From NCBI RefSeq assembly GCF_021533835.1, contig NZ_JAKFYQ010000001.1, positions 1,770,079-1,834,078 on the forward strand: 64,000 nucleotides of DNA, given 5' to 3'. The position numbers and the translations under genes are program-made. The notes under the pieces were generated by a model. That model ran no database searches. It was not told the origin of the DNA and was given only the letters and a program-made list of their open reading frames with translations. Shown piece after piece: positions 27,427-37,030 of this stretch (positions within the stretch are counted from its first letter, which is position 1; every line of letters begins with the position of its first letter). This stretch comes from Synechococcus sp. Nb3U1 (GTDB taxonomy: Bacteria; Cyanobacteriota; Cyanobacteriia; Thermostichales; Thermostichaceae).

Positions 27427-29769
27427 ATGTCTGCTTCAGATGACAAAAAGCCCCTGCTGGGCACCGTCACCCGCTTCTTCAAAACCCTGTCGATCTGGCG
27501 CCCTTCCCCTGCTGGAGCCACCGCTTTGCTGAAACCTGCCGAACCAGCAGCACCCAAACGTCCAGTACATCTTCGCATTACGTGTCCGGGAGAAAAACCA
27601 CAGGTGTTCGTCTTGAAGGGATCCGACATTCTCGGTCGCAGCCAGACGGTCTCCACCATTCGCATTCCGGCAGCCTCGGTTAGCCACCTGCACGCCCGTA
27701 TTCGCCCTCGTCCTGATTGGCGCATTCCTCAATTGGGTTGGCGCATCCCGTTGCCGCCGATATTCTACTGGCTGGGTTGGAATGCTGGGCGCTACCAACT
27801 AGAAGATCAAGACTCCACCAATGGGGTTTTTCGTCTGAAGCGATTGGGCAGAGCAGAGCGGGTGCGCCGGGTGATTTTGCAGCATCGCTGCCAGCTCAGC
27901 TTTGGGCCACCCCAGGATCCTGAGAGCGTGTTGATTCAGGTGCTGGATCCGCCACCGCCGCAGGTGTATTGGGTGCGCAGTTGTCTGGCGTTGTTGCTGG
28001 CATCGGGTTTTGGGTTGTGGATCTGGATTGGCCATGAGTGGAGCAAGTTCTCGGTAGAGCCGCCCCTCTCGGCAGAACGCAGCCCCCTAGTAGTATTGGC
28101 GGGCGATCAACAAACCCAGTTGCGCCGCACCCAAGCAGATCACTACCGGGATTTGGAGAATCTGGAAGCCTTTGGCCCGATTTTGCCCAGGGTGGTGGTG
28201 GCGGCAGAAGACCATCGGTTTTATTCTCACTTCGGGGTGGATCTGCTGGGCATTGGGCGGGCCTTTTGGGTGAACCTGCGCTCAGGAGAATTGCAACAGG
28301 GGGGCAGCTCCATCAGCCAACAACTGGCCCGGACGATCCTACGAGACTACACGGGAGCCGGCAACACGTTTGGGCGCAAACTGCGGGAGGCGGTGGCGGC
28401 CCTGAAGCTGGAAAAGCGCTACAACAAAAAGCAGATCCTCACCCTGTACTTGAACAATGTCTATCTGGGCAATGGCATCTACGGCTTTGAAACCGCCGCC
28501 CAGTTTTATTTCGGGATCCCGAGTAGCCAGCTCAGCCTCTCAGAAGCCGCCACCTTGGCCGCCATTTTGCCGGCCCCCAACGCCTTTAACCCCGTCACCA
28601 ATTACGATGCAGCGGTGCGGGGTCGGGATCGGGTGTTGGATCGCCTGAGTGAGCTGCAAACCTTCCCAGAAGAAGAAATTCGGCGTGCCCGTCGCAGTCG
28701 CCTCACCCTCAACCCCAATTTGCGCTCGGAAACTTCCACCGTCGCCCCCTATTTTTACAGCGCTGTTTTCGAGGAAATGCAGCAGCTTCTCGGCCAAGAT
28801 CTCTCGGCGGAGGGCAATTTCATCATCGAGACCACAGTGCATTTGCCCTACCAGCGTATTGCCGAGCAAGCCCTGGCGCAAACGGTACGCGAGTCAGGAT
28901 CGACATTTGGGTTTCGCCAGGGATCCCTGGTCAGCCTCGACAGCCGCAATGGAGAAGTGCTGGCCCTAGTGGGAGGGATTGACTACAGCAGCAGCCAATT
29001 TAACCGGGCGACCCAAGCCCAACGACAACCGGGATCCACCTTTAAGGTGTTTACCTATGCTGCTGCCCTCACTCAAGGCATTTCCCCATCACTGGTGCTC
29101 TCCTGTGAGCCCCTCACCTGGGGCAACCTCACCTTCAACGGCTGCCGCTCCGGATCCGCTCCAATGGATTTAGCACGCGGGCTGATCCTCTCAGAAAATG
29201 TGATTTCTCTGCGCTTGGCACAACAAGTGGGGCTAGACCGAGTGGTCAGTATAGCCCGTCAACTGGGGATCCAATCGCCACTGCAAGCCTATCCCTCGAT
29301 GGTAATCGGCACGATGGAGGTGAACCTGCTGGAGTTGACGGCAGCCTTTGCCCCTTTTGCCAACCAAGGGGTTTGGTCGAAACCCCACACGATTCGGCGC
29401 ATTCTGGATAGCAGCGATTGTGTCAGCCGCAGCGATTTTCGCACCTGCCGCGAGATTTATCCGGGCCGAGAGGATCCCCGCCGTCAGAATCCCGAAGCAT
29501 TACAGCCTCAAGTGGCGCAACAGATGACCGCACTCTTGCAAGCTGTCATCAGCTCCGGCACCGGCACCGCGGCTCGGCTCGGCATCGGGGAAGCGGGCAA
29601 AACTGGCACCACCACTGCCAATAAAGATCTGCTCTTTGTCGGCTACACTCCCAATCCCACGTTGGTGACCGGCATTTGGCTAGGCAATGACGACTCTAGC
29701 CCAACCCGCGGGAGCAGCAGCATTGCTGCGCAAACCTGGGGAAACTATATGCGCCAAGTAATCCGCTAA
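27427..29769 (+). CDS. FHA-domain bifunctional penicillin-binding protein (class A)
   Basis: The 780-residue enzyme would polymerise and cross-link peptidoglycan outside the plasma membrane. Residues about 45-170 form a cytosolic FHA domain ([26 protein letters not shown]), which binds phosphothreonine. A span follows ([17 protein letters not shown]). The GT51 glycosyltransferase domain has [16 protein letters not shown] and [14 protein letters not shown]. The transpeptidase domain has the nucleophile Ser537 (PGSTFK), SEN (LSENVISL) and KTG at Lys725. It is cotranscribed with the Ser/Thr kinase, which suggests phosphorylation-dependent control of cell-wall synthesis. Confidence 0.94.
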   Translation: MSASDDKKPLLGTVTRFFKTLSIWRPSPAGATALLKPAEPAAPKRPVHLRITCPGEKPQVFVLKGSDILGRSQTVSTIRIPAASVSHLHARIRPRPDWRIPQLGWRIPLPPIFYWLGWNAGRYQLEDQDSTNGVFRLKRLGRAERVRRVILQHRCQLSFGPPQDPESVLIQVLDPPPPQVYWVRSCLALLLASGFGLWIWIGHEWSKFSVEPPLSAERSPLVVLAGDQQTQLRRTQADHYRDLENLEAFGPILPRVVVAAEDHRFYSHFGVDLLGIGRAFWVNLRSGELQQGGSSISQQLARTILRDYTGAGNTFGRKLREAVAALKLEKRYNKKQILTLYLNNVYLGNGIYGFETAAQFYFGIPSSQLSLSEAATLAAILPAPNAFNPVTNYDAAVRGRDRVLDRLSELQTFPEEEIRRARRSRLTLNPNLRSETSTVAPYFYSAVFEEMQQLLGQDLSAEGNFIIETTVHLPYQRIAEQALAQTVRESGSTFGFRQGSLVSLDSRNGEVLALVGGIDYSSSQFNRATQAQRQPGSTFKVFTYAAALTQGISPSLVLSCEPLTWGNLTFNGCRSGSAPMDLARGLILSENVISLRLAQQVGLDRVVSIARQLGIQSPLQAYPSMVIGTMEVNLLELTAAFAPFANQGVWSKPHTIRRILDSSDCVSRSDFRTCREIYPGREDPRRQNPEALQPQVAQQMTALLQAVISSGTGTAARLGIGEAGKTGTTTANKDLLFVGYTPNPTLVTGIWLGNDDSSPTRGSSSIAAQTWGNYMRQVIR

Positions 29770-31097
29770 ACAGAAGGCACTGGGAGCCATGCTTTCCCTG
29801 TTAGAGAAAAAGCGCGGGTAGCAATAATCTGCACCGGCACCAGGGATCCCTTCAGTTGTGTGGGATCCCCCTCGAAGAATACCAACCGATTGCCACGGGT
29901 TCGTCCCATCACTTGGCCGGGCTGCTTGGGGTTTGGCCCCTCCACCAACACCTCTTGCACTTGGCCCAAAAAGCGGGCGTTGCGGACAGCCGCCACCTCT
30001 GTAACCAGGCGGTTCAACCGTTGTAGACGATCGCTTTTTTCTGCTTCTGAAACTTGGTCAGGCCAATCGGCGGCAGGCGTGCCGGGACGGGGAGAATAAG
30101 CAGCCGTATTCAGCAGGTCAAAGCCGATCTCTTGTACCAGTTGCAGCGTTTCTTGAAATTGAGCTTCCGTCTCCCCAGGAAAACCGACAATGGCATCGGC
30201 GCTGATTGCTGCTTCCGGCATGTATTGGCGGATCAAGTCGATGATCTGGCGGTAACGCTCGTGGGTATAGCCGCGCCGCATCCGTTTCAGGACTTCATTG
30301 TTGCCTGCTTGGAAAGGAATGTGGAAGTGTTCACACACCTTGGGCAACTCAGCACAGGTGGCGATCAGATCCTCGGTAAAGTAGCGGGGGTGGCTGGTGG
30401 CAAAGCGGATCCGTTCAATGCCCTCAACCGGATGGATGAAGCGCAACAAACTGGCCAGGTTGATCTTGGGATCCAGGTCACGCCCATAGGCATCGATGTT
30501 TTGCCCCAACAAGGTCACCTCACGGTAGCCCGCTTTGGCGATCTCTTCGATCTCAGCGCGGATCGCCTGGGGGTGGCGGGATTGCTCCAGACCCCGCACA
30601 CTGGGCACAATGCAGTAGGTACAGCGCTCGTTGCAGCCGTAGATCACATTCACCCAGGCGGTCACCTGACTATCCCGACGGGGCTTGGTAATGTCTTCCG
30701 GGATCTCGATCGGATCGGTGGCCACCACCTGTTGTCCGGCTTCCACCTGGGCCAGCAGATCCCCCAGCCGATTCACGTATTGCGGCCCCATCACCAAATC
30801 CAGTTCCGGTACGCGCCGCAGCAGTTTTTCCCCTTCCTGCTGAGCGACACAACCCGCTACAATCAGCTTCAGGGCCGGATTCTGCCGTTTGCGCTGCGCT
30901 TGAATGCCCAGGTAGGAGTACACCTTCTGTTCGGCGTTATCCCGAATGGTGCAGGTGTTGTAGAGAACCAAGTCCGCTTGCAGCTCATCGTCAGTGGCCA
31001 CATAACCCAAAGATTCCAGGATCCCGGCCATCCGTTCGCTATCAGCTCGGTTCATCTGACAGCCGAAGGTAATCGTGTGGTAAGTAGGAGCAGACAT
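29766..31097 (-). CDS. miaB: tRNA-2-methylthio-N6-dimethylallyladenosine synthase MiaB
   Basis: MiaB is a radical-SAM methylthiotransferase that modifies A37 of tRNAs after isopentenylation by MiaA (encoded at 51491). The 443-residue protein has the N-terminal UPF0004 domain with its cluster cysteines ([29 protein letters not shown]), the radical-SAM CxxxCxxC in [13 protein letters not shown] and a C-terminal TRAM domain. The stop codon overlaps the end of the convergent FHA-PBP gene by four bases. Length and motif order are normal for the family. Confidence 0.96.
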   Translation of the reverse strand: MSAPTYHTITFGCQMNRADSERMAGILESLGYVATDDELQADLVLYNTCTIRDNAEQKVYSYLGIQAQRKRQNPALKLIVAGCVAQQEGEKLLRRVPELDLVMGPQYVNRLGDLLAQVEAGQQVVATDPIEIPEDITKPRRDSQVTAWVNVIYGCNERCTYCIVPSVRGLEQSRHPQAIRAEIEEIAKAGYREVTLLGQNIDAYGRDLDPKINLASLLRFIHPVEGIERIRFATSHPRYFTEDLIATCAELPKVCEHFHIPFQAGNNEVLKRMRRGYTHERYRQIIDLIRQYMPEAAISADAIVGFPGETEAQFQETLQLVQEIGFDLLNTAAYSPRPGTPAADWPDQVSEAEKSDRLQRLNRLVTEVAAVRNARFLGQVQEVLVEGPNPKQPGQVMGRTRGNRLVFFEGDPTQLKGSLVPVQIIATRAFSLTGKAWLPVPSV

Positions 31098-31207
31098 GCA
31101 GGGAGGAGGTGGGAATCGCCATTCTTGAGCTTAACTTATCCCTCTCGCCTCAGGAGTTCCAAGGGTTGACGGGTTATTCTAGGAGGGATCCCTTTTGGCA
31201 AAGATGC

Positions 31208-31639
31208 ATGTTGCCGAAGCATCGACCCAAACAGCTTTCACTAGGCCCCCTAGAATCGGAAATACTCGACATTTTGTGGGAGCTGGGCAGCGCCAGCACC
31301 CGTCAGATCCACGAGCAGATCTTGGTAGATCCGGATCGAGAGCTGGCCTATGCCTCCGTGACCACGGTTTTGCAGCGCCTCAGCCAGAAAGGTTGGGTCA
31401 GTTGCGAGCGTCGTGTTGACGGGGATGGGCGCAATTTGCCGATGGTATGGCGGCCTCGTCTGTCGCGACAGGAAGCCACTAGTTTGCGGGCCTTTACCCA
31501 GTTGCAACAGTTTTTGGCGGTCGGGGATCCCGATACGGTGGCCGCTTTTGCCGATAGCTTGGATCAAGCCAGTGTATCTCAGTTGCAGGCGATTGCCGAA
31601 CGGTTGCGGGCAGCCCGTCGAGCCAGGAGGGAGCCCTGA
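31208..31639 (+). CDS. BlaI/CopY-family repressor (PetR-like)
   Basis: The 143-residue protein is a BlaI/MecI/CopY winged-helix repressor: LGPLESEILDILWELGSASTRQIHEQI, then AYASVTTVLQRLSQKGWVSCER. It lacks the Cys-rich copper-binding tail of CopY. Its stop overlaps the start of the M56 peptidase gene (TGATG), the arrangement of cyanobacterial petR-petP, where PetR represses petE/petJ-type copper-responsive genes and is degraded by PetP. No beta-lactamase or electron-carrier gene lies nearby, so its targets must be elsewhere or be the operon itself. I chose the ATG at 31208 (MLPKHRPKQLSLG). Confidence 0.85.
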   Translation: MLPKHRPKQLSLGPLESEILDILWELGSASTRQIHEQILVDPDRELAYASVTTVLQRLSQKGWVSCERRVDGDGRNLPMVWRPRLSRQEATSLRAFTQLQQFLAVGDPDTVAAFADSLDQASVSQLQAIAERLRAARRARREP

Positions 31640-32526
31640 TGATCCATTTGGGTATGTTGCTGTTGGGATTGGGCCTCAGTTGGCTGTGGCGGGCATCGGT
31701 GCGCATCGATGCCCAAGGCACTTGGTCACAGCGTTGGCAGTGGGCTTGGATCCATTTTGTGCTGCCCCCTTCGTTTCTGGTAACGACCGCTCTGGCCTTG
31801 GCATGGATGGGGCCGTGGGGGCAAATGGCTGGTAGGGGCGGCTGGTTTTGCTATGGCTGTGCTCTGGTGTTGCTGGTGTTGGTGGCGGGCGTAGCTCTAC
31901 ATTGGGTTTGGGAGTACGAGCGTTCCTGTCGGCGAACCCGCTTACAAGCCCTAACCGAACTAGACTTACAGGGATCCGAGGGATCCACAGCCTCCAGAGC
32001 CTATGTATTGGATCTGGAGGCTCCTTTTGCCGCTCAGGTGGGGGTATGGCACTCTCGACTGGTGGTCAGTCGTGGCCTATTGCAGCACTTGGATAGGGAA
32101 CACCTGCAGGCGGTGCTAGCTCATGAAGAAGCTCATCGTTATTACCGCGATACCCTTTGGATGTTCGGGTTGGGCTGGCTGCGGCGGCTCACCTGTTGGC
32201 TGCCCAACACAGAGGCCCTCTGGCAGGAATTGCTGACCCTGCGGGAGTTGCGGGCGGATCGCTGGGCGGCTCAACGGGTGGATCCCTTGGTGTTGGGGGA
32301 AGCGCTGCTGCAGGTGGTGGGCTATGGCGTAGTCGAACCCTCGACCGCCGCGTGGGTCGGTTTTGCCCTGGAAATGCAACCCGACCTCGGACAACGGCTA
32401 CAGGAACGCATCAATGTCCTGTTGCAGGAGACTCCAGAAGAGCCGTTACCCAGCTTCCCGATGCAGGGATGGGCCTGGTTGGGGTTGGCGCTGCTACCCC
32501 TGTTGGCAGTCCCTTTTCATGCCTAG
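31639..32526 (+). CDS. M56/BlaR1-type membrane metallopeptidase (PetP-like)
   Basis: The 295-residue membrane protease has several spans and the zinc motif HEEAH in VLAHEEAHRYYRDTLWMFGLGWL, with a third ligand likely in LRELRADRWAAQ. Unlike BlaR1 or MecR1 it has no extracellular penicillin-binding sensor domain; the C-terminus after about residue 240 has only a short hydrophobic segment (WAWLGLALLPLLAVPF). In this family the peptidase inactivates the co-encoded BlaI-type repressor, and PetP does so in response to copper. It overlaps the upstream repressor gene by one base. Confidence 0.85.
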   Translation: MIHLGMLLLGLGLSWLWRASVRIDAQGTWSQRWQWAWIHFVLPPSFLVTTALALAWMGPWGQMAGRGGWFCYGCALVLLVLVAGVALHWVWEYERSCRRTRLQALTELDLQGSEGSTASRAYVLDLEAPFAAQVGVWHSRLVVSRGLLQHLDREHLQAVLAHEEAHRYYRDTLWMFGLGWLRRLTCWLPNTEALWQELLTLRELRADRWAAQRVDPLVLGEALLQVVGYGVVEPSTAAWVGFALEMQPDLGQRLQERINVLLQETPEEPLPSFPMQGWAWLGLALLPLLAVPFHA

Positions 32527-32643
32527 TTGACAACTCCCCATGGCCGGAAGCCGGCTTAGGTCAGGACTGTGCCTTGTAATCTTGAGCTAACAACACCCCC
32601 AAAAGCCAGTTTGCAGCCGTGGCGCGGCGAGTTTTTTGTGGGG

Positions 32644-32934
32644 TTAATTCGTTATTTTGTAGCCCTGAAAGCCCAACACTTCCTTGAGCAGCTGCTTGTT
32701 TTCTGAGGCGATGGAGCGGGTCAGTTTGACGCTGTCGGAACGGTTCTCGATCACATGCGGGATCCCTGCTTCCCCTTGCCAGGCGGGATCGGCTCCTGAG
32801 GGATCCCAGGTTTGGCAGGTTTCGTCGTATCGAAAGCCAAGGGATTGCAACACTAAGGCATTCACAGTGTTGTCAGGCAGCTCGCCACTGAGAATGGCAT
32901 GAATCGTTGCTGTGTTCAGAGGGGGGATGTTCAT
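32644..32934 (-). CDS. Small conserved-looking protein, unknown
   Basis: The 96-residue product (ATG at 32932-32934, MNIPPLNTATIHAILS) has an N-terminal helical segment, LQSLGFRYDETCQTWDP, and a helical C-terminus (IASENKQLLKEVLGFQGYKITN). I recognise no family and cannot name a function. It has its own start and normal codon use and lies between the M56 gene (convergent) and RidA (same strand). A TTG start five codons earlier is possible. Confidence 0.5.
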   Translation of the reverse strand: MNIPPLNTATIHAILSGELPDNTVNALVLQSLGFRYDETCQTWDPSGADPAWQGEAGIPHVIENRSDSVKLTRSIASENKQLLKEVLGFQGYKITN

Positions 32935-33006
32935 CCGGTGGATTCTCAAACGAAAACATTACCCCAAAATTTCCATGGGTTGCGATTTGGCCCCGCAGCT
33001 TCTGGA

Positions 33007-33390
33007 TCAATCCCCACAATAAACAATCAGATCGATCTCCACGTTTCCTTGCCCAGCTAAGCCCAGGACTCCAACGGTCGTTCGCCCCGGCAGACGACCG
33101 GGCTGAAAGTAAGAGGCGTAAATGGAATTCACCACCTCGTAGTCGCGAAAGTCAGTCAGGAAAATACGCGCCATCACCACCTGATCAAATCCTGTGCCCA
33201 CATAGGTTAGAACCCGCCGCAGATTTTCCATCACCTGGCGGGTCTGCTCAGCAATTGGCCCTAGCACCACTGCCCCCGTCTCTGGATCTTCAGAAAGCTG
33301 ACCCGTCACGAAGAGGAAATCCCCCGCTCTCACCGCATGAGAATAGGGAGCGACGGGGGGCAAGTCCGGTAGAGTAATGTACTCCAGCAC
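33007..33390 (-). CDS. RidA/YjgF family enamine deaminase
   Basis: The 127-residue protein has the RidA pattern: PYSHAVRAGDFLFVTGQLSEDPETG, TRQVMENLRRVLTYVGTGFDQVVMARIFLTDF, and LPGRTTVGVLGLAGQGNVEIDLIVY. The conserved Arg in PGRTTV is the one that contacts carboxylate substrates, so it probably hydrolyses reactive enamine or imine intermediates made by PLP enzymes. The glutamate of the usual VEIE C-terminus is replaced (VEIDLI). It lies between rpsD, 8 bases upstream, and the small unknown gene, all on the minus strand. Confidence 0.9.
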   Translation of the reverse strand: MLEYITLPDLPPVAPYSHAVRAGDFLFVTGQLSEDPETGAVVLGPIAEQTRQVMENLRRVLTYVGTGFDQVVMARIFLTDFRDYEVVNSIYASYFQPGRLPGRTTVGVLGLAGQGNVEIDLIVYCGD

Positions 33391-33398
33391 ACGGATCC

Positions 33399-34010
33399 CT
33401 ACAGTTTGCGGGAGTAAAACTCCACCACCAAGAGTTCATTCACAGGGGCAGAAATTTGCTCGCGGGGCGGCAACTCTTTAATGCGACCGCGTAACTTCTC
33501 TTTGTCAAATTCCAGGTAATCGGGCAAGAACAAACCGGGATACTCGGCGTAGGCAGCTACCAGCTTGCGAGAGGCTTCCTTATTCTTCACCGTCAGCACA
33601 TCCCCCACTTTGCATCCGTAGCTGGGGATCGTCACCTTGCGACCGTTCACCTCGATGTGGCCGTGGTTCACCACCTGCCGCGCTGCCGCAATGGTTGGGG
33701 CCATCCCGAGGCGAAACACGATGCAATCCAGGCGCATTTCCAGCATTTGCAACAGCGCTAGCCCTGTTGACCCTTTGGAGCGTCGGGCCTTGCGCATGTA
33801 CCGGATCATCTGCCGCTCGCTCACGCCGTAGTTGAAGCGTACCTTTTGCTTCTCTTCTAGACGAATGGCGTATTCCGATTTCTTTTTGCGATCAGCTCCG
33901 TGTGGCCCCGGTGGGTTGGTGTTTTTGGGGCGCTTGCGGGTCAGACCGGGCAGATCAAGTCCCCCGAAACGACGCACAATTTTTAAGCGGGGGCCTGTGT
34001 AGCGGGACAT
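33399..34010 (-). CDS. rpsD: 30S ribosomal protein S4
   Basis: RpsD binds 16S rRNA early in small-subunit assembly and helps set decoding accuracy. The 203-residue protein starts [16 protein letters not shown] at the ATG at 34008-34010; the open frame further upstream does not look like S4. It has the S4 RNA-binding domain ([34 protein letters not shown]) and no zinc-binding cysteines. It is the upstream gene of a unit with RidA, whose coding sequence begins 8 bases after the rpsD stop. Confidence 0.98.
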   Translation of the reverse strand: MSRYTGPRLKIVRRFGGLDLPGLTRKRPKNTNPPGPHGADRKKKSEYAIRLEEKQKVRFNYGVSERQMIRYMRKARRSKGSTGLALLQMLEMRLDCIVFRLGMAPTIAAARQVVNHGHIEVNGRKVTIPSYGCKVGDVLTVKNKEASRKLVAAYAEYPGLFLPDYLEFDKEKLRGRIKELPPREQISAPVNELLVVEFYSRKL

Positions 34011-34175
34011 GCGGGCGGTTCTCCAAAAGCAGCAGTGGGTGCTCAGCAAGAGGGCACGAATACAAGATGCCAAAAGAATTGGCGATCTACTATATTAAGC
34101 GCTTATCCCCTCCTTTGTGCAAGCAGGGCAAAGCTGTTTTTGAGGCTTAATCAGGGATCCCGTGCCATCAGTCGT

Positions 34176-35312
34176 TCAGTCGTAGTGAACCCCAAGTTGG
34201 GTGCGGATAAAGGCGCGATCTTCGCTGAGCAAGCCGTTTAGAGTACGCCGTTCCCCGAGGATGGGGTCGGGATCCAGCCCCATTGCCTCTAGATCCGCCA
34301 AAACCATCAGCTCCACCAATTCCGGGAAACTCACCTTCGGCTCCCATCCCAAGACTTGTTTGGCCTTAGAGGGATCCCCCAAAAGCAGATCCACCTCCGT
34401 TGGTCGGTAGTAGCGGGAGTCGATTTCGATGAGCACCCGATCTTTGAACAGCCCTTGTTCCGTTTCAGCAGATCCCTTCCAAGTGATGGGCAATCCCACG
34501 AGCCTGAAAGCCCGTTCCACAAACTCTCGTACAGTGTGGGTTTCCCCCGTCGCCAAGACAAAATCATCCGCCTCCGGCTGTTGCAACATCCTCCACATAC
34601 CTTCCACGTAATCTTTGGCGTAGCCCCAATCTCGTTTGGCATTCAGGTTGCCCAGGTAGAGCTTGCTCTGTTTGCCAGCTACGATACGGCTGACAGCACG
34701 GGTGATCTTGCGGGTAACGAAGGTTTCTCCTCGCCGTGGGCTTTCGTGGTTGAAAAGGATGCCATTGCAAGCAAAGAGGTTGTAGGCTTCACGGTAGTTC
34801 ACAGTTTGCCAATAGCTGTACACCTTGGCGCAGGCATAGGGGCTGCGGGGATAAAAGGGAGTGGTTTCTTTTTGGGGTACCTCTTGCACCAACCCAAACA
34901 TTTCCGAGGATCCCGCCTGGTAGAATTTCACCCGGATCCCTGTCCGTTGCTGATAGTCCCGAATGGCTTCTAGCAGGCGCAGCGTGCCCATGCCCACCGA
35001 ATCAACCGTGTATTCCGGCGCATCAAAGCTCACCCGCACATGGGATTGTGCCCCCAGGTTGTAAACCTCGGTGGGCTGTACCTGTTCCAGGATCTTGCGC
35101 AGGGTGGTGCCATCGGTGAGATCCCCGTAGTGCAGAAAGAGCTTAGCTCGCGGGTCGTGGGAATCGATGTAGATGTGATCGATGCGGTCGGTGTTGAAGG
35201 TGCTAGCGCGGCGGATGATGCCGTGAACCTCGTAGCCTTTTTCCATCAACAATTCGGCCAGGTAAGAGCCATCCTGTCCGGTGATGCCGCTAATCAAGGC
35301 ACGTTGGGGCAT
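34176..35312 (-). CDS. gmd: GDP-mannose 4,6-dehydratase
   Basis: Gmd converts GDP-mannose to GDP-4-dehydro-6-deoxymannose, the first step toward GDP-fucose or GDP-rhamnose for surface glycans. The 378-residue SDR enzyme has the NAD(P) motif [20 protein letters not shown], the RRAS segment specific to Gmd, the catalytic Y-x3-K in [15 protein letters not shown], and [21 protein letters not shown] chose the ATG at 35310-35312 (MPQRALISG); an upstream TTG adds five residues. No fucose synthase follows in the window. A related nucleotidyltransferase is encoded at 40837. Confidence 0.95.
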   Translation of the reverse strand: MPQRALISGITGQDGSYLAELLMEKGYEVHGIIRRASTFNTDRIDHIYIDSHDPRAKLFLHYGDLTDGTTLRKILEQVQPTEVYNLGAQSHVRVSFDAPEYTVDSVGMGTLRLLEAIRDYQQRTGIRVKFYQAGSSEMFGLVQEVPQKETTPFYPRSPYACAKVYSYWQTVNYREAYNLFACNGILFNHESPRRGETFVTRKITRAVSRIVAGKQSKLYLGNLNAKRDWGYAKDYVEGMWRMLQQPEADDFVLATGETHTVREFVERAFRLVGLPITWKGSAETEQGLFKDRVLIEIDSRYYRPTEVDLLLGDPSKAKQVLGWEPKVSFPELVELMVLADLEAMGLDPDPILGERRTLNGLLSEDRAFIRTQLGVHYD

Positions 35313-35374
35313 AAAGTTAGGGGTCAAAGACTAAAGTTGGGTAGCAAAGCTCAAACATTATAGTTCAGCCCCAT

Positions 35375-36784
35375 TCAAGAGCTGATAACAGGATTCACCC
35401 CGGCAGTAACGTCAGCAACAGAATACTCCTGCCGTAAGGTTTGATCTTTCACCTGTTGTAAAGCCTCGGTCAGGGTCATCGGCCAGGGATCCGGCTGACG
35501 CAATTGTCTGACCCTGTCTGGAAGCCGGATCACCGAGGCTCGGCTGGTGTGGGCGATAGTCTCCAGATCCGGTAAGGGATCCAGGAGCACGCCTGAGGCC
35601 ATGATTTTGCGCAATAGGGGCTCAAAGCCAAGGGGCGGGGTTTCCTCCGCTTGACCGAGCCAATCGGAGCTGGGGCCGCGGAAGATCTGCTTGCGCCCTG
35701 GAAGGGTGGCCTTGGCAAAGGAGGCTTTGGCCACCGGGATCCCGTTAATTTCCACCAACTTGTAGACCCCATTCACCCCTTCCCCACTGACTAGGCGGGT
35801 GCCGACCCCGTAGCCGTTGATCGGGGCCTGAGAGCGATGCAGCCGTTCGATCTCGTATTCATCCAGATCGCCGCTCACAAAAACCGGGGATCCCTGGGGC
35901 AAAATTTGCTTCACCTGGCGAGAGAGATCCTCCAAATCTCCCGAGTCGATGCGCACTCCGCCAAATTCCCCCCGTGAGTCCAGTTGTTCGGGGTTCTCTG
36001 CTGCAAACAGGCGGGCTGCCGTACGCGCCCCTTGAATCGGATCGTAGGTATCGATCAAAAGGGCCGACTGGGGAAAATAGCGCTGGAAGGAACGAAACGC
36101 GCTGGTCTCATCTCCCGAAAGTGCTGCAATCGCCATCACCAGAGAATGGGCCATTGTCCCCGCCGGTTTCCGCCCCAATTTCAGGGCCGCCAACACGTTG
36201 GAGGTGGCGTTGAACCCCGCCGCTAGAGCGGCCCGGGCTGCCCACAACCCCGCCTGAGGGCCAAAGGCTCGCCGCGTCCCAAACTCCAGCAAGATTGACT
36301 CATCTCCTGCCGCATCCCGCATACGTGCCGCTTTAGTGGCGATCAGGGTTTGGTAATTAAAAGTAGACAACAGATAGGTCTCCACCAGTTGGGCTTGCCA
36401 CAAAGGCGCTTCGATGCGCACCAGGGGCTGGTTGGCAAAGATTGCGGATCCCTCCGGCACCGCCCAGACATCCCCCTGAAAACGGCAATTTTCCAAGAGG
36501 CCCCAAAACCGTTGCGGCGCGTCGACAAAAATGCCCGTGTCCCGCAACGCCTGCAAAGATTCCGGCGTGAAGTGCAGTTGCTGCAGGTATTCCACCGCTT
36601 GGGTGAGGCCCATGGCGATCAAATAGCCATAGTCGGGGGGCAGCCGACGCACAAACAGCTCAAAGGCAGCAGGTTGGGCCTCCAGACCCTCTCCCACATA
36701 GCAGGCAGCCATCGTGAACTGGTAGAAGTCCGTCAGCAGGCCATAGTCTTGGGGCTGCAGCGACGAAAAATTAGGGGCCAACAT
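35375..36784 (-). CDS. pncB: Nicotinate phosphoribosyltransferase
   Basis: PncB converts nicotinate and PRPP to nicotinate mononucleotide, the entry step of the NAD salvage pathway. The 469-residue protein has LTDFYQFTMAACYV at the N-terminus, the central STFNYQTLIATKAARM, GFNATSNVLAALKLGRKPAGTMAHSLVMA (with the family's catalytic His region), and the phosphate-binding GGVRIDSGDLEDLSRQVK. A palindromic operator-like site centred 40 bases before the ATG (36811-36837) matches sites before the divergent gene at 37031 and before the SSF symporter operon. Confidence 0.95.
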   Translation of the reverse strand: MLAPNFSSLQPQDYGLLTDFYQFTMAACYVGEGLEAQPAAFELFVRRLPPDYGYLIAMGLTQAVEYLQQLHFTPESLQALRDTGIFVDAPQRFWGLLENCRFQGDVWAVPEGSAIFANQPLVRIEAPLWQAQLVETYLLSTFNYQTLIATKAARMRDAAGDESILLEFGTRRAFGPQAGLWAARAALAAGFNATSNVLAALKLGRKPAGTMAHSLVMAIAALSGDETSAFRSFQRYFPQSALLIDTYDPIQGARTAARLFAAENPEQLDSRGEFGGVRIDSGDLEDLSRQVKQILPQGSPVFVSGDLDEYEIERLHRSQAPINGYGVGTRLVSGEGVNGVYKLVEINGIPVAKASFAKATLPGRKQIFRGPSSDWLGQAEETPPLGFEPLLRKIMASGVLLDPLPDLETIAHTSRASVIRLPDRVRQLRQPDPWPMTLTEALQQVKDQTLRQEYSVADVTAGVNPVISS

Positions 36785-36810
36785 GAAGCAACCTCAGGGG
36801 AGAAGGCGAT

Positions 36811-36837
36811 TTATTTTAGTAAAACCTACCATAATAA
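36811..36837. promoter_or_regulatory. Operator-like palindrome A (pncB side)
   Basis: TTATTTTAGT and ACCATAATAA flank seven bases (AAAACCT); the arms match at 8 of 10 positions as an inverted repeat. The core TTAGT-N7-ACCAT spans 36816-36832. It lies 27 bases before the pncB start and so probably overlaps its promoter or leader. It shares its design with sites B (36957-36981), C (45137-45157) and D (45162-45184). Confidence 0.65.
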
Positions 36838-36956
36838 AGCGTAGCTGTCAGGGGATCCCTACCTCAGCTCAATCCTTGCGCGGAAAGGCTTTAACCTTTT
36901 CTACTTGAATCTCTTTCGGAGGTGACCCCCATTGACTGGACAACTCCAATCCTCTC

Positions 36957-36981
36957 ATTTATAGTGAAAACAACCATAAAT
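36957..36981. promoter_or_regulatory. Operator-like palindrome B (hydrolase side)
   Basis: ATTTATAGT and ACCATAAAT flank the seven bases GAAAACA; the arms match at 8 of 9 positions. The site ends 49 bases before the ATG of the isochorismatase-like gene at 37031. Its 21-base core is identical at 20 positions to the reverse complement of site C, 8 kb away. The regulator is not identified in the window. Confidence 0.7.
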
Positions 36982-37030
36982 ACTTGCACTCCAACCTTTC
37001 ACCCAACAGACACCACTGCGAACAAACACC

